44,847 nt of DNA, from NCBI GenBank assembly GCA_902768825.1, contig CACXMR010000011.1, forward strand, positions 1 to 44,847, read 5' to 3'. How positions within the stretch are numbered: the first letter of the stretch is position 1; the number at the start of each line of letters is the position of its first letter. Below the pieces are notes generated by a model that saw only the letters and a list, made by a program, of their open reading frames with translations, was not told the DNA's origin and made no database searches. The translations under genes and the position numbers were made by a program. The stretch is from an uncultured Ruminococcus sp. (lineage in GTDB: Bacteria; Bacillota; Clostridia; Oscillospirales; Acutalibacteraceae). This document shows positions 7,256 through 16,528 of the stretch, one piece after another.

Positions 7256-8857
7256 TCAGCTTTCCTGATATTCAATAGCCGAGGATTCCTGAGACTCCTT
7301 TTCCTTCATGGTCATAAGAGCCTCATCATTGAATTCCACCGTATACTTCTCCGAGATAGTCTCATAAAGAGCGTTGAAGCTGTCCTGGCGCATAAGCGTA
7401 TCCATAGACTTCTTCCACGCCGGAGTATCATCTGATCCGATATAATACATTATGTGATAGCCAAACTCGGTCTTTACTATTCCGCTGTCGCCGGGCTTCC
7501 TTGTATCAAGGAACAGCCAGTTATTAAACTCCGTAACCATGTCGCCTTCCTTGACATTCGTATAGAGTCCGCCGTTTTCCTTTGAACCGCCGTCATCGCT
7601 GTACTGCTTGGCAAGCTCTGCAAAGGATTCCTCTGTGGGGTTGTTTTCCTTCCAGCTCTTGTAGACCTCGTTTGCCCTTTCAAGAGTTACCTGCAGGCTC
7701 TGGGACTCTCCGCCATAGGATTTGGGAGTAAAGAGAATATGGCGCAGGCTCCTTGCCACGCCCTCGTCACGATAGGCCGGCTTGAGCAGCACAAAAGCTG
7801 TGTAGGAATTGGTGTTCTTAATTACTGTGGAATCCTTTTCTTTTCTTGCCGGGTCAAATATCCACTTTCCGCCGGCAGAGGTCACCTCATAGGGATACTT
7901 CTTCATAAGCGTTCCGTCTACGGCATTGTCTATTGCCTCTTTGATGTCAGCCTCAGACATGGAGGATTCGGAGCTTGATGTTATCACCTGAGGATTGTCA
8001 GTCAGATACTTTTTGACATATTTCTTGAATTCCTTTTCCGTCTTGCACTTTGCGAGATCCTCAGCATAAGCCCTTGCCTTTTCCTCGGCCTCGGTGTTAG
8101 CCTTTACCGTTGATGCATCAGAGCTTTCCGCATCCGTGGGGAACACAAAATTGAACTTGAGGAAATCCGCATACTGATAGCTTGTCTTGTTTTCCTCAAA
8201 GCACTTCTCATAATCCTCGTCCGTATATGTAAAGCCATTATACACCTTGTTATAGTATTTATTTGCAAGCGCTGTGAGCTGGAGATAATTCTCTATATCC
8301 TCGCCTGTGACGCCCTCGCCAAACTGCTTTACGAGATACTCCTCATAGCTCATTCCCTCTGCCTTGGCCGCAGAATGGATAGACTCAGTGGTGGTCTTTA
8401 CCGACTCAAGATCCTCGGTCTCAAGCTCCAGACCATCGTCTCTTGCAGCCTCGCACATAACGAGCACCTGACTAAGATACTTCTTTGTCTCGTTCATAAA
8501 GAAGTCAAACCAAGTAGTGCCTTCCGCTTCATTATAATACTGCTCCTTGAGGCTCTTGGTGACATCCAGACCCTGATAGGCATAGGCGTCCCTGCGGTTT
8601 TCATAGTAGCTGTTAAACAGGAAGTTTGCAATAGGCGTTGAGATCTGGAAATGCTCGGTCTTTGCGCCCCACTCTGTTGAAACGGATTTCTTGCCCTTTT
8701 CGGAGCCTGAGTTGTCCGCAACCGGAGTGGTTGACTCACTGCTGGCTTCCGGGGTTTTGTTAAATGCACCGCAGCCCGATGCAAGGGTGACAAAGGCAAT
8801 AGCACCTGCTGCCATCGCCGCAATTATTTTCTTTTTAAGTGAAACTGAATTATTCAT
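7256..8857 (-). CDS. Lipoprotein PpiC/PrsA-type peptidyl-prolyl isomerase (foldase)
   Basis: Extracytoplasmic folding factor expected to be lipid-anchored and to assist folding of exported proteins. It has 533 residues from ATG 8857, which has CAGGAGA 9 bases upstream; longer starts up to 8893 lack such a site. The signal peptide carries lysines (residues 8-10), a hydrophobic core and LASGC with Cys29 lipidated, followed by a Ser/Thr/Glu linker. The middle region (about 50-350) is helical and charged, resembling the SurA/PrsA N-terminal chaperone region. A parvulin domain follows at about 372-475: RHILFT, FAELAKQYSDD..S..NGG, GDMVTEFNNWLF and KTEFGYHIMY. It is longer than PrsA (about 290 residues). 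The promoter at 9001-9029 gives a leader of about 140 nt. Confidence 0.85.
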   Translation of the reverse strand: MNNSVSLKKKIIAAMAAGAIAFVTLASGCGAFNKTPEASSESTTPVADNSGSEKGKKSVSTEWGAKTEHFQISTPIANFLFNSYYENRRDAYAYQGLDVTKSLKEQYYNEAEGTTWFDFFMNETKKYLSQVLVMCEAARDDGLELETEDLESVKTTTESIHSAAKAEGMSYEEYLVKQFGEGVTGEDIENYLQLTALANKYYNKVYNGFTYTDEDYEKCFEENKTSYQYADFLKFNFVFPTDAESSDASTVKANTEAEEKARAYAEDLAKCKTEKEFKKYVKKYLTDNPQVITSSSESSMSEADIKEAIDNAVDGTLMKKYPYEVTSAGGKWIFDPARKEKDSTVIKNTNSYTAFVLLKPAYRDEGVARSLRHILFTPKSYGGESQSLQVTLERANEVYKSWKENNPTEESFAELAKQYSDDGGSKENGGLYTNVKEGDMVTEFNNWLFLDTRKPGDSGIVKTEFGYHIMYYIGSDDTPAWKKSMDTLMRQDSFNALYETISEKYTVEFNDEALMTMKEKESQESSAIEYQES

Positions 8858-9000
8858 TAATAACATCTCCTGACTGATGAACCTGTCCGGCAAATCACCG
8901 GAAAGCGGATCGCATGAAGATCATTCTGACAAAGCGCTGTCACAAGCTCTGACCTGACAGCCGCAGCTCTTATCCGGGACATACAATTGCCCTGATAGTA

Positions 9001-9029
9001 ATGATATCAAAAAATCTCCCATTTAACAA
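9001..9029 (-). promoter_or_regulatory. Promoter of foldase gene
   Basis: On the - strand, TTGTTA (9029-9024), a 17-base spacer and TATCAT (9006-9001) form a reasonable sigma-A promoter directed at the foldase gene. Confidence 0.5.
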
Positions 9030-9151
9030 TACTTTTTCTAAAAAAATACTCAAAACACACCTATTCGGGCAATTTTTCGGCCAATTTACGATTATTTGCC
9101 GAAATTTCCTGTTTTTTTGCTTCAATTTCTGTATATCATAATCTACAGGTA

Positions 9152-9180
9152 TTGACGATTCGGGCTGTGTCGGATAAAAT
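9152..9180 (+). promoter_or_regulatory. Promoter of MBL-fold gene
   Basis: TTGACG (9152-9157), a 17-base spacer and TAAAAT (9175-9180) lie about 60 bases before the start codons at 9239-9245. The longest possible reading frame begins inside this -35 box and is therefore unlikely to be the real start. Confidence 0.65.
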
Positions 9181-9244
9181 AGTAGAAGGAAAATTGTGTC
9201 CGTTAGGGGATAGAGTGCCTCGGGACACTTGCGGAGAGATGATG

Positions 9245-10042
9245 ATGAATAAAATAATATCCATAAGAGCCATTCCCTGCGGCAGAGAGAGCTTTAATTT
9301 TTCAGAGCTGTTCATTAATTCAAAGGGCAAGGAGGAGACTCTTCCGATAAACGTGCTTCTGCTTGAGCACAGGAAGCTTGGCAACATCCTTGTCAATACA
9401 GGCTGCAGCGAGCTGCTCAAAAAAAATGTCACCGTATTTTTCAAATACAAGCAAAAGCATAAGCTGAGCTTTGACAGCTCCGACTGTATCGCTGACCGGC
9501 TGGAAGCCGAGGGCTCTGACCCGATGATAATTAAAAAGGTAATACTCACCCACTGCAGCCCCGAATGCTGCGGCGCCCTGCCTCTGCTGCCGAAATATGA
9601 GATCGTCTCCAACGCTCAGGTGCTTTGCCTTATCAAAACAAGGGACCTTGATGATGACATGATGAAGAGCACCATGCCGGAAATGAAGATTCCGGTCAGG
9701 GCGGCAGGAATATATAACGGGCAGACGCCTCTCAAAAGCTACTTTAAGTGGATCTATGATATCCTGGGTGACGGGTCGGTGCTTGGCTTTGATATCCGCG
9801 GACACCGCAAGGAAATGATGGGTCTGTATTTTCCCGAAAGCAAGCTGCTCTACGCTGCCGATGCCGCTGTAGACGAAAGAGTCCTGGATCATGAGCTGGT
9901 GCCCTCTGAAAAGCTGCTGGAGCTCCAGTCTTATCCCGAAGATTACCTCGTCACCCTGTCCACTCTGCGCAGGCTCCACAGAGAATGCCCCGATATCTGC
10001 ATTCGTTTCCTTCATTCAAAGGATATACCCTCATTCAGATGA
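9245..10042 (+). CDS. Metallo-beta-lactamase-fold protein with degenerate metal site
   Basis: Protein of 265 residues. Three consecutive ATGs (9239, 9242, 9245) follow GGAG (9233-9236); the third has the best spacing. The layout follows the MBL fold of the N-acyl homoserine lactonase / glyoxalase II type: NILVNTGCSE (47-56) where these proteins have an I(L/I)xDTG strand, ILTHCSPECCGALP (100-113) where HxHxDH is expected, GHRKEMMGLYFPESKLL (186-202) where GHTPGHxxL is usual, and AADAAVD (204-210) where GD(A/C) is usual. Only the first His of HxHxDH remains; the other ligands are Ser, Glu and Cys. The protein is probably not a normal dinuclear hydrolase: it may bind metal through Cys/Glu, act as a pseudoenzyme, or have another role. 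It stands upstream of the FHA-SEDS gene with a 30-base gap. Confidence 0.72.
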   Translation: MNKIISIRAIPCGRESFNFSELFINSKGKEETLPINVLLLEHRKLGNILVNTGCSELLKKNVTVFFKYKQKHKLSFDSSDCIADRLEAEGSDPMIIKKVILTHCSPECCGALPLLPKYEIVSNAQVLCLIKTRDLDDDMMKSTMPEMKIPVRAAGIYNGQTPLKSYFKWIYDILGDGSVLGFDIRGHRKEMMGLYFPESKLLYAADAAVDERVLDHELVPSEKLLELQSYPEDYLVTLSTLRRLHRECPDICIRFLHSKDIPSFR

Positions 10043-10072
10043 CACACATTTTTTCAAAAGAGGTGATAATCC

Positions 10073-11773
10073 GTGTCTGATACCATAGCGATGATAAACC
10101 TTGTTCTGAGGATCGCTACTCCAGCAGTCATGCTCATTTCTGTAGTTCTATGCTTTCTGTCCCTCAGCTTCGGGCGCCGTGACGAACACGCTCTGATAGC
10201 CCTTGATGACGAGGACAACAATATAAGATATCCCGTTCTTTTCTGGGAAAACACCCTTGGCAGGAGCCGCAATTCCGATATCAGGGTTCCGGACGCCACA
10301 GTCTCCAGAGATCATGCCGTGCTGCTGAGACGTGAGGAAGGATGGTTCATTACCGATACCGACTCCAAATCGGGAGTTTTTGTCAATGGCGAAAAGACCC
10401 AGGGCAGGCACCCTGTCTTTGTAGGCGACAGGATAAAGGTAGGCATGACCACTCTCACCCTCAGACGTGCCGACGATCCCACAGAAGCTAACCAGCGTCT
10501 GAAGGTCAGCCCTCCTAAACAGCGCAATACTGTCTCCTGCAGCCTCATTCTTACCATAATAACAATACTTATAGGTATTCTTTCCGCTGAGGGACTATTG
10601 TGCTCAGGCAGCTTCTCAGCCCTTCCCCATGCTGTCATTTTCTGCGTTCTGATGTGGCTGTTCTATACCATATCCGTCAGGTTATTCCAGAGAAGGAGCT
10701 TTGAGCTTGAGGCGCTGGCTCTCATGCTTTCCGGCACAGGGATAATGCTCAATGCCTTCCACGACCAGAAACAGGCGTATATGCAGCTTATTGCCCTGGT
10801 CCTCGGAATAATGGTCTACTGCTTTATGCTGTGGTTTATGGAGATACCCGACCGGGTCATGAAATGGCGCATAATCATCGCCATTCTTGCCATCGGCGCT
10901 CTACTGCTGACCCTTGCCATCGGTAAATCCCTGAACGGTGCAAAAAACTGGATAATAATAGGACCAATTTCTGTCCAGCCCTCAGAATTTGCAAAAATAG
11001 CGCTGATATTCGTTGGCGCTTCCACCCTTGACTATTTGCAGACCAGGAAAAACCTCTTCGGGTTCATTCTCTTTATAGGCGTGTGCATAGGCATATTCTT
11101 CCTGATGAGTGATTTTGGTACGGCTCTGATCTTCTTCGTGACCTTCCTTGTGATATCATTTATGCGTTCAGGTGACTTCAAAACGGTCATTCTCGCCATT
11201 GCGGCTGCCCTGTTGGGAGTATTCCTGATACTCACCTTCAAGCCTTATATAGCAGAACGCTTCCAGGCATGGACCCATGTTTGGGAGTTTGCCGACTCCG
11301 CAGGCTATCAGCAGGTCAGGACCTTCATTTACAGCGCAAGCGGAGGGCTCTTCGGTGTCGGGCTTACAAGAGGATACCTTCAGTATGTCTTTGCTTCTGA
11401 AAGCGACCTGGTTTTCGGTCTTGCCAGTGAAGAAATGGGGCTTATCACCGCTCTGCTTATGAGCATTACCATCGGCGGATTTATGATCTATGCCCGTGCT
11501 GTGACCACAAGAAGCAGGTCAGCCTTTTACTCCATTGCTGCCTGTACCTCAGGCGGACTGCTGGTTTGCCAGGCGGCACTTAATATTTTCGGCGTTACGG
11601 ATATACTTCCGCTCACCGGTGTGACCCTCCCCTTTGTAAGCTATGGAGGTACGAGCATGATCGCCTGCTGGGGACTGCTCTCCTTCATCAAGGCAGCCGA
11701 CGAGAGGACCTACTCCCAAAAGAAAGCCAAAATTCCTGCAAACGCCCTGCCCCGTGACCCTGTGAAGCAATAG
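10073..11773 (+). CDS. FHA domain fused to SEDS (RodA/FtsW/SpoVE) glycan polymerase
   Basis: Peptidoglycan glycosyltransferase of the SEDS family with an N-terminal phosphothreonine-binding FHA domain. It has 566 residues. The GTG start at 10073 is supported by AGAGGTGAT just upstream. Order: one N-terminal TM segment (8-31); FHA domain (about 58-130) with GRS (63-65), SRDHA (78-82), DSKSG (97-101) and VNG (104-106); linker; then a multi-TM SEDS domain (about 155-555) with GAKNWIIIGP..QPSEF, DFGTALIFF, YQQVRTFIYSASGGLFGVGL, SDLVFGLASEEMG and LPFVSYGGTS. The next gene is a class B PBP, the usual SEDS partner. The FHA domain implies control by a Ser/Thr kinase such as PknB, which is not in this window. 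Whether it serves elongation (RodA) or division (FtsW) cannot be decided. Confidence 0.93.
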   Translation: MSDTIAMINLVLRIATPAVMLISVVLCFLSLSFGRRDEHALIALDDEDNNIRYPVLFWENTLGRSRNSDIRVPDATVSRDHAVLLRREEGWFITDTDSKSGVFVNGEKTQGRHPVFVGDRIKVGMTTLTLRRADDPTEANQRLKVSPPKQRNTVSCSLILTIITILIGILSAEGLLCSGSFSALPHAVIFCVLMWLFYTISVRLFQRRSFELEALALMLSGTGIMLNAFHDQKQAYMQLIALVLGIMVYCFMLWFMEIPDRVMKWRIIIAILAIGALLLTLAIGKSLNGAKNWIIIGPISVQPSEFAKIALIFVGASTLDYLQTRKNLFGFILFIGVCIGIFFLMSDFGTALIFFVTFLVISFMRSGDFKTVILAIAAALLGVFLILTFKPYIAERFQAWTHVWEFADSAGYQQVRTFIYSASGGLFGVGLTRGYLQYVFASESDLVFGLASEEMGLITALLMSITIGGFMIYARAVTTRSRSAFYSIAACTSGGLLVCQAALNIFGVTDILPLTGVTLPFVSYGGTSMIACWGLLSFIKAADERTYSQKKAKIPANALPRDPVKQ

Positions 11774-11812
11774 TCTCCTACAGATAGCGGACGCCCCAAA
11801 GGAGGTTATCTC

Positions 11813-13186
11813 TTGAGAAAGATCAATTCCCGATCCTTTATGATATTACTGATGACACTTGCATTTTTTGCAGGTCTTACCTATCACACCGTAAATCTTG
11901 TCCTTCACGCCTCGCAGTGGGTAGCGGAGCCGACAAATTCACACCTTACTGACGTGGACGGACTGGAATTTGCAGGAAAGATATTTGACCGTAACGGCGT
12001 TGTCCTTGCACAGAGCATAGACAAACAGAGGGTCTACAACGATGACGAGGAGATAAGGAGGGCCTGTCTCCACATAGTCGGAGACAATTCGGTGAATATC
12101 GCCACGGCTGTACAGACAGTCTACCGTTCTGAGCTGACAAAATATAATTTTACCTTCGGTCTTGGTTTGCCGGATATTCTTAAAAAGGGCAACAACATGA
12201 CCCTGACAATAGATACTCGTCTGCAGAGGGCAGCATTGAGGGCTCTGGGAGATTACAAGGGCGCAATGCTCTTCTACAATTATAAGACAGGAGAGATACT
12301 CTGCATGGTGAGCACGCCCACCTATGACCCCCAGGACGTCCCTGAGGATATCGAAACCAACGAACTGTATGATGGTGCCTATCTCAACAGGGCGCTCTCC
12401 GCATCATATCCCCCCGGATCTACCTTCAAGCTGGTCACGGCTGCTGCGGCTCTCAAAGAAGTGCCGGGCATAGAAAACAGCACCTATGACTGCCACGGTG
12501 CTGATTATGTGGGAGATAAGCAGGTCACCTGCTATGAAGCAAACGGCATTGTTGATATCAAGGAAGCTCTTGCTCAGTCCTGCAATATCTTCTTTGCAAA
12601 ATTAGCAGTGGCTCTCGGCAAGGATAAGATGACAAGCTACGCCGAACAAATGGGCTTTAACTCAAGATGGAGCTTTGACGGCATAACCACATCCTCCAGC
12701 AGATACGACGTGACACAGGCGGATGAAAACGAACTGGGATGGTCAGGCGTTGGTCAATACACTGTGCTTGAAACCCCTGTCAACATGGCGATCATCAGTG
12801 CAGCCATCGCAAACGGCGGCACTCCGGTCATGCCTTACTTTATCAGCACCATAGACGGCAAGCAGAAAAACAAGACGACCCTTGGCAACCGCATGATGGA
12901 AAAGGATATTGCGGACAAGCTCTATGAAATGATGGACTATACTGTATACTCAAACTACGGAAAGAGCTATGTTTCAGAAAAGCTGGATGTCTGTGCAAAG
13001 ACCGGAACCGCAGAGGTAAGCAGCGATGGACTTGCCCATGCATGGGTAACCGGCTTCTGCAAGGATGAGGATTGCCCCATCGCCTTTGCCGCCGTGGTGG
13101 AATATGGAAACTACGCTTACTCTGTGGCAATTCCCATGGTTAGGCAGGTGCTGGATACCGCCGCAGATATCTACAAAAAATACTGA
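11813..13186 (+). CDS. Class B penicillin-binding protein (PbpA-like transpeptidase)
   Basis: D,D-transpeptidase that would crosslink peptidoglycan outside the membrane, paired with the preceding SEDS polymerase. It has 457 residues; TTG start at 11813 with AAAGGAGG (11798-11805) 7 bases upstream. There is one N-terminal TM anchor (about 8-30), then a short non-catalytic region and the transpeptidase domain from about 145: active-site STFK (203-206), SCN (256-258) and KTGTA (396-400). The short N-terminal module, without the large dimerisation and PASTA domains of PBP2x, resembles actinobacterial PbpA (about 490 residues). It sits 39 bases after the SEDS gene, probably one operon, and ends in a clear terminator. 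Confidence 0.93.
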   Translation: MRKINSRSFMILLMTLAFFAGLTYHTVNLVLHASQWVAEPTNSHLTDVDGLEFAGKIFDRNGVVLAQSIDKQRVYNDDEEIRRACLHIVGDNSVNIATAVQTVYRSELTKYNFTFGLGLPDILKKGNNMTLTIDTRLQRAALRALGDYKGAMLFYNYKTGEILCMVSTPTYDPQDVPEDIETNELYDGAYLNRALSASYPPGSTFKLVTAAAALKEVPGIENSTYDCHGADYVGDKQVTCYEANGIVDIKEALAQSCNIFFAKLAVALGKDKMTSYAEQMGFNSRWSFDGITTSSSRYDVTQADENELGWSGVGQYTVLETPVNMAIISAAIANGGTPVMPYFISTIDGKQKNKTTLGNRMMEKDIADKLYEMMDYTVYSNYGKSYVSEKLDVCAKTGTAEVSSDGLAHAWVTGFCKDEDCPIAFAAVVEYGNYAYSVAIPMVRQVLDTAADIYKKY

Positions 13187-13202
13187 TAACGAAAAACGAT
13201 AT

Positions 13203-13234
13203 GAGCCCCGTACATCTGTACGAGGCTCTTTTTT
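13203..13234 (+). terminator. Rho-independent terminator of the SEDS-PBP operon
   Basis: GAGCCCCGTACA (13203-13214) pairs with TGTACGAGGCTC (13217-13228) with one mismatch, followed by six T residues (13229-13234). It lies 16 bases after the PBP stop. Confidence 0.88.
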
Positions 13235-13350
13235 GATCTATCTCAGTGATGAGTTTTTATGAATTGAGAATAATGCAGATTAAACCACCTGTGCGCAACT
13301 ATATACTCTTTTCTGACCGGCAGCTTTTCTGTTTAGTGAATAAAGAAAAA

Positions 13351-13457
13351 TGAATAGTGAATAACGAATAATACAGAAACGCCCCTCGGAGCATCACTAT
13401 TAACTATTCTCTATTCACTATTCACTGAGCCCCCGAACATAGTGAGGGAGCGTTTCT
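13351..13457. repeat. Interleaved inverted repeats beside tRNA-Glu
   Basis: A perfect 13-bp inverted repeat (TGAATAGTGAATA at 13351-13363, TATTCACTATTCA at 13412-13424) is interleaved with a second pair (GAAACGCCCCTC at 13377-13388; a near complement, GAGGGAGCGTTTC, ending about 13456). The order left1-left2-right1-right2 is that of a pseudoknot rather than nested hairpins. The region just before it has further partial copies of the GTGAATA motif. There is no coding potential. It may be a small mobile-repeat relic. Confidence 0.55.
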
Positions 13458-13528
13458 GACCCGGACGGGAATCGAACCCGTGTTACCGCCGTGAAAGGGC
13501 GGTGTCTTAGCCGCTTGACCACCGGGCC
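13457..13528 (-). tRNA. tRNA-Glu (anticodon UUC)
   Basis: Read on the - strand: acceptor GGCCCGG pairs with CCGGGTC (one G-T), the D arm has GGTCAAGCGGCTAAGAC, the anticodon stem CCGCC/GGCGG holds a loop with TTC, and the T arm has the GTTCGAATC motif. It is 72 nt long with discriminator A; CCA is not encoded. It is probably transcribed together with the upstream tRNA-Met from the promoter at 13695-13723. Confidence 0.95.
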
Positions 13529-13546
13529 ATATTGACTTGGTAAAAT

Positions 13547-13581
13547 TTAAGTAATATCGGCAACGAGCCGATATTACTTAA
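13547..13581 (-). terminator. Perfect 15-bp hairpin between the two tRNA genes
   Basis: TTAAGTAATATCGGC (13547-13561) and its exact complement (13567-13581) flank a 5-base loop. On the - strand it follows tRNA-Met and is trailed by ATTTTACC. It could be a partial terminator that lowers tRNA-Glu output or an RNA-processing signal between the two tRNAs. Confidence 0.55.
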
Positions 13582-13584
13582 CTA

Positions 13585-13661
13585 TGGTAGCGGCAGTGGG
13601 ACTTGAACCTACGACACTGCGGGTATGAACCGCATGCTCTAGCCAGCTGAGCTATGCCGCC
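13585..13661 (-). tRNA. tRNA-Met (anticodon CAU), elongator type
   Basis: Read on the - strand: acceptor GGCGGCA pairs with TGCCGCT (one G-T), the D arm has AGCTCAGCTGGCTAGAGC, the anticodon loop is TTCATAC, and the T arm has GTAGG..TTCAAGT..CCTAC. Discriminator A is followed by an encoded CCA. It lacks the initiator features (no mismatched first pair, no GGG/CCC anticodon stem). A tRNA-Ile(CAU) to be modified with lysidine cannot be fully excluded, but the body looks like elongator Met. Confidence 0.9.
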
Positions 13662-13694
13662 ATATATATTGTGCTGAAATCAATCAGCTTCATT

Positions 13695-13723
13695 ATTATA
13701 TCGTAATAAACAGGGTTTGTCAA
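13695..13723 (-). promoter_or_regulatory. Consensus promoter of the tRNA-Met/tRNA-Glu unit
   Basis: On the - strand TTGACA (13723-13718), a 17-base spacer and TATAAT (13700-13695) match the sigma-A consensus perfectly, 34 bases upstream of tRNA-Met. This strength suits a stable-RNA gene. Confidence 0.85.
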
Positions 13724-13739
13724 GCTATATTTGCTTTTT

Positions 13740-14105
13740 TAGATTAAAACATTTATACTATTCGTAAACAATAAAATTATATATACCTATTGTATATTTT
13801 TGATCGCCTTGTTTTTGTTTGTCAAGTCTTTATTACACATTGTAAACAAATACCAATTCTTAATTCTAAACCGGAAATCTCAAGTTTTCAACATCATAAT
13901 GTTGAGTAAGTTGAAAACTTATCAACACACGCCTTTAGGCACATATATTGTTTTTTTGTAAAAAAACGTCGTTCTTACCACAATATATAGGGTTTTTTAA
14001 AAAATCAAGCCATATTTTTCTGTAATATTCCGTTCATATTTTACGTTCTGTAAATCAGTTATTAACTTTCTCAACATCGAGGTGTTGAAAACTCAGTTTT
14101 CAACT
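13740..14105. other. A/T-rich region with nested inverted repeats and DnaA-box-like 9-mers
   Basis: No gene is seen. The region holds TTTTCAACA (13885-13893), TTATCAACA (13919-13927, one base from the DnaA consensus TTATCCACA), TGTTGAAAA on the other strand (14083-14091), and GTTGAAAAC-tca-GTTTTCAAC (about 14084-14104). It also holds GCCTTTAGGC (13931-13940), the 18-bp palindrome GTTTTTTTgtAAAAAAAC (13950-13967) and an enclosing pair ATATATTG/CAATATAT (13943-13950, 13981-13988). A role in DnaA binding or as upstream regulatory DNA is inference. Confidence 0.5.
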
Positions 14106-14656
14106 TTACGAATGGTATAATATTCGTCTTTTAATATGGAAAGTCTGTCTAAATCATAAAATATTCCGTCTTTATAGAGGTCCTGCCGCAGTGTGCCCTC
14201 ATACTTCATACCCAGCTTTTCCATGACACGGCGTGATGCGGCGTTAATGCTCATACACACTCCGTTTATCTTGTGGAATCCCAGATCATAAAAGCCATAG
14301 TCCAGCATTGCCATGGAAGCCTCAGTTGCATAGCCACAGCTGGTTTTGGAGCTGTCGATATAATATGAGATATCGCAATGTGCATGGTTACTGTCAATGT
14401 TGATAAGTCCCACGTTACCTATATATTCGCCGCTGTCCCTGAGTATTACTGCATATTCAAATGCCGAGCCCTCCCGGCGGTTTTGCTTGATGACACGCAT
14501 CCACCATTTTGCCCTCAATAGCGAGTAATCCCTGGGAATGCCGTATGTAGTCGGATATATCTCCGGCTGACGTATTACCCTCAGAAAATCCCTGATATCA
14601 TCCTTGACATATTCCCTGATGATCAGCCTCTGAGTCAAAAATTCACTCTTATACAT
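14093..14656 (-). CDS. GNAT family N-acetyltransferase (RimJ/RimL/SpeG-like)
   Basis: Predicted cytosolic acetyl-CoA-dependent N-acetyltransferase of 187 residues; ATG 14656 follows GAGGTGAAGGA. The start TQRLIIREYVKDDIRDFLRV (8-27) is the usual opening of RimJ/RimL-type proteins. The core carries YIGNVGLINID, DISYYIDSSKTSCGYATEA (acetyl-CoA-binding helix region, near 95-114), NAASRRVMEKLGMKYEGTLRQD (138-159) and a C-terminal DLDRLSIL strand. The substrate is unknown: ribosomal protein N-termini, polyamines, antibiotics or peptides are all possible for this family. It lies downstream of guaB, separated by the guaB terminator, so it probably has its own promoter in the short gap or receives readthrough. 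Confidence 0.88.
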   Translation of the reverse strand: MYKSEFLTQRLIIREYVKDDIRDFLRVIRQPEIYPTTYGIPRDYSLLRAKWWMRVIKQNRREGSAFEYAVILRDSGEYIGNVGLINIDSNHAHCDISYYIDSSKTSCGYATEASMAMLDYGFYDLGFHKINGVCMSINAASRRVMEKLGMKYEGTLRQDLYKDGIFYDLDRLSILKDEYYTIRKVEN

Positions 14657-14687
14657 ATTCCTTCACCTCGATTATCCTTCAGCATAA

Positions 14688-14724
14688 CAAAAAGGTACGG
14701 TATTCCATGAGGGTACCGTACCTT
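14688..14724 (-). terminator. Rho-independent terminator of guaB
   Basis: A perfect 11-bp stem, AAGGTACGGTA (14692-14702) with TACCGTACCTT (14714-14724), is followed on the - strand by a T-run. It lies 19 bases after the guaB stop. Confidence 0.9.
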
Positions 14725-14742
14725 GTATTCTGCATAGTTATA

Positions 14743-16242
<1,500 letters not shown>

Positions 16243-16269
16243 TTATTTTTTTAGTGTTATTAAGTTTTC

Positions 16270-16278
16270 ATTATACCA
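16270..16278 (-). promoter_or_regulatory. Extended -10 promoter of guaB
   Basis: On the - strand TGGTATAAT is an extended -10 (TGnTATAAT), predicting a leader of about 40 nt for guaB. No clear -35, PurBox pair or riboswitch was recognised upstream. Confidence 0.6.
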
Positions 16279-16490
16279 TAATATGATAAATTATAATTCT
16301 ATATTAGAAATATAATTATCTCTTGTTCGTAAATTTTCTTTCAAAATTCTTTTAAAAAAATGTGCACATCATCTAATGAAATCCTTTAATACTCTGGAAG
16401 TTTTTGGTTATAATAAACTGTGTTTCGAGTTGCTTTTTATTCACCGGAAATTATATCATCGACGCTGACCGAAGTTACTTTCATGCAAAT

Positions 16491-16520
16491 AAGGACTGAC
16501 CCCTGACGGGATCAGTCCTT
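16491..16520 (-). terminator. Probable terminator hairpin of serS
   Basis: AAGGACTGAccc pairs with gggaTCAGTCCTT around a CTGAC loop with one bulged base. On the - strand it is followed by ATTTGC, a weak T-tract. The mosaic repeat fragment lies between it and serS. Confidence 0.55.
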
Positions 16521-16528
16521 CCGGCAAA

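Larger units (their letters stand above)
8858..9238. other. Divergent intergenic region between foldase and MBL-fold genes
   Basis: About 380 bases without a gene. It holds two outward-facing promoters (9001-9029 minus, 9152-9180 plus) and, on the minus side, a leader of about 140 nt with short complementary segments (for example TCCGG/CCGGA near 8880-8900). The stretch 9030-9120 between the promoters is A/T-rich. No small gene or known riboswitch is recognised. Confidence 0.6.

Noticed and set aside
9320-10015. Long antisense frame opposite the MBL-fold gene
   Set aside because: It has no family signature or ribosome binding site. The + strand gene has a promoter and conserved fold motifs.
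13351-13440. CRISPR-like array of GTGAATA repeats
   Set aside because: The repeats are short, irregular and inverted, with no spacer periodicity and no cas genes.
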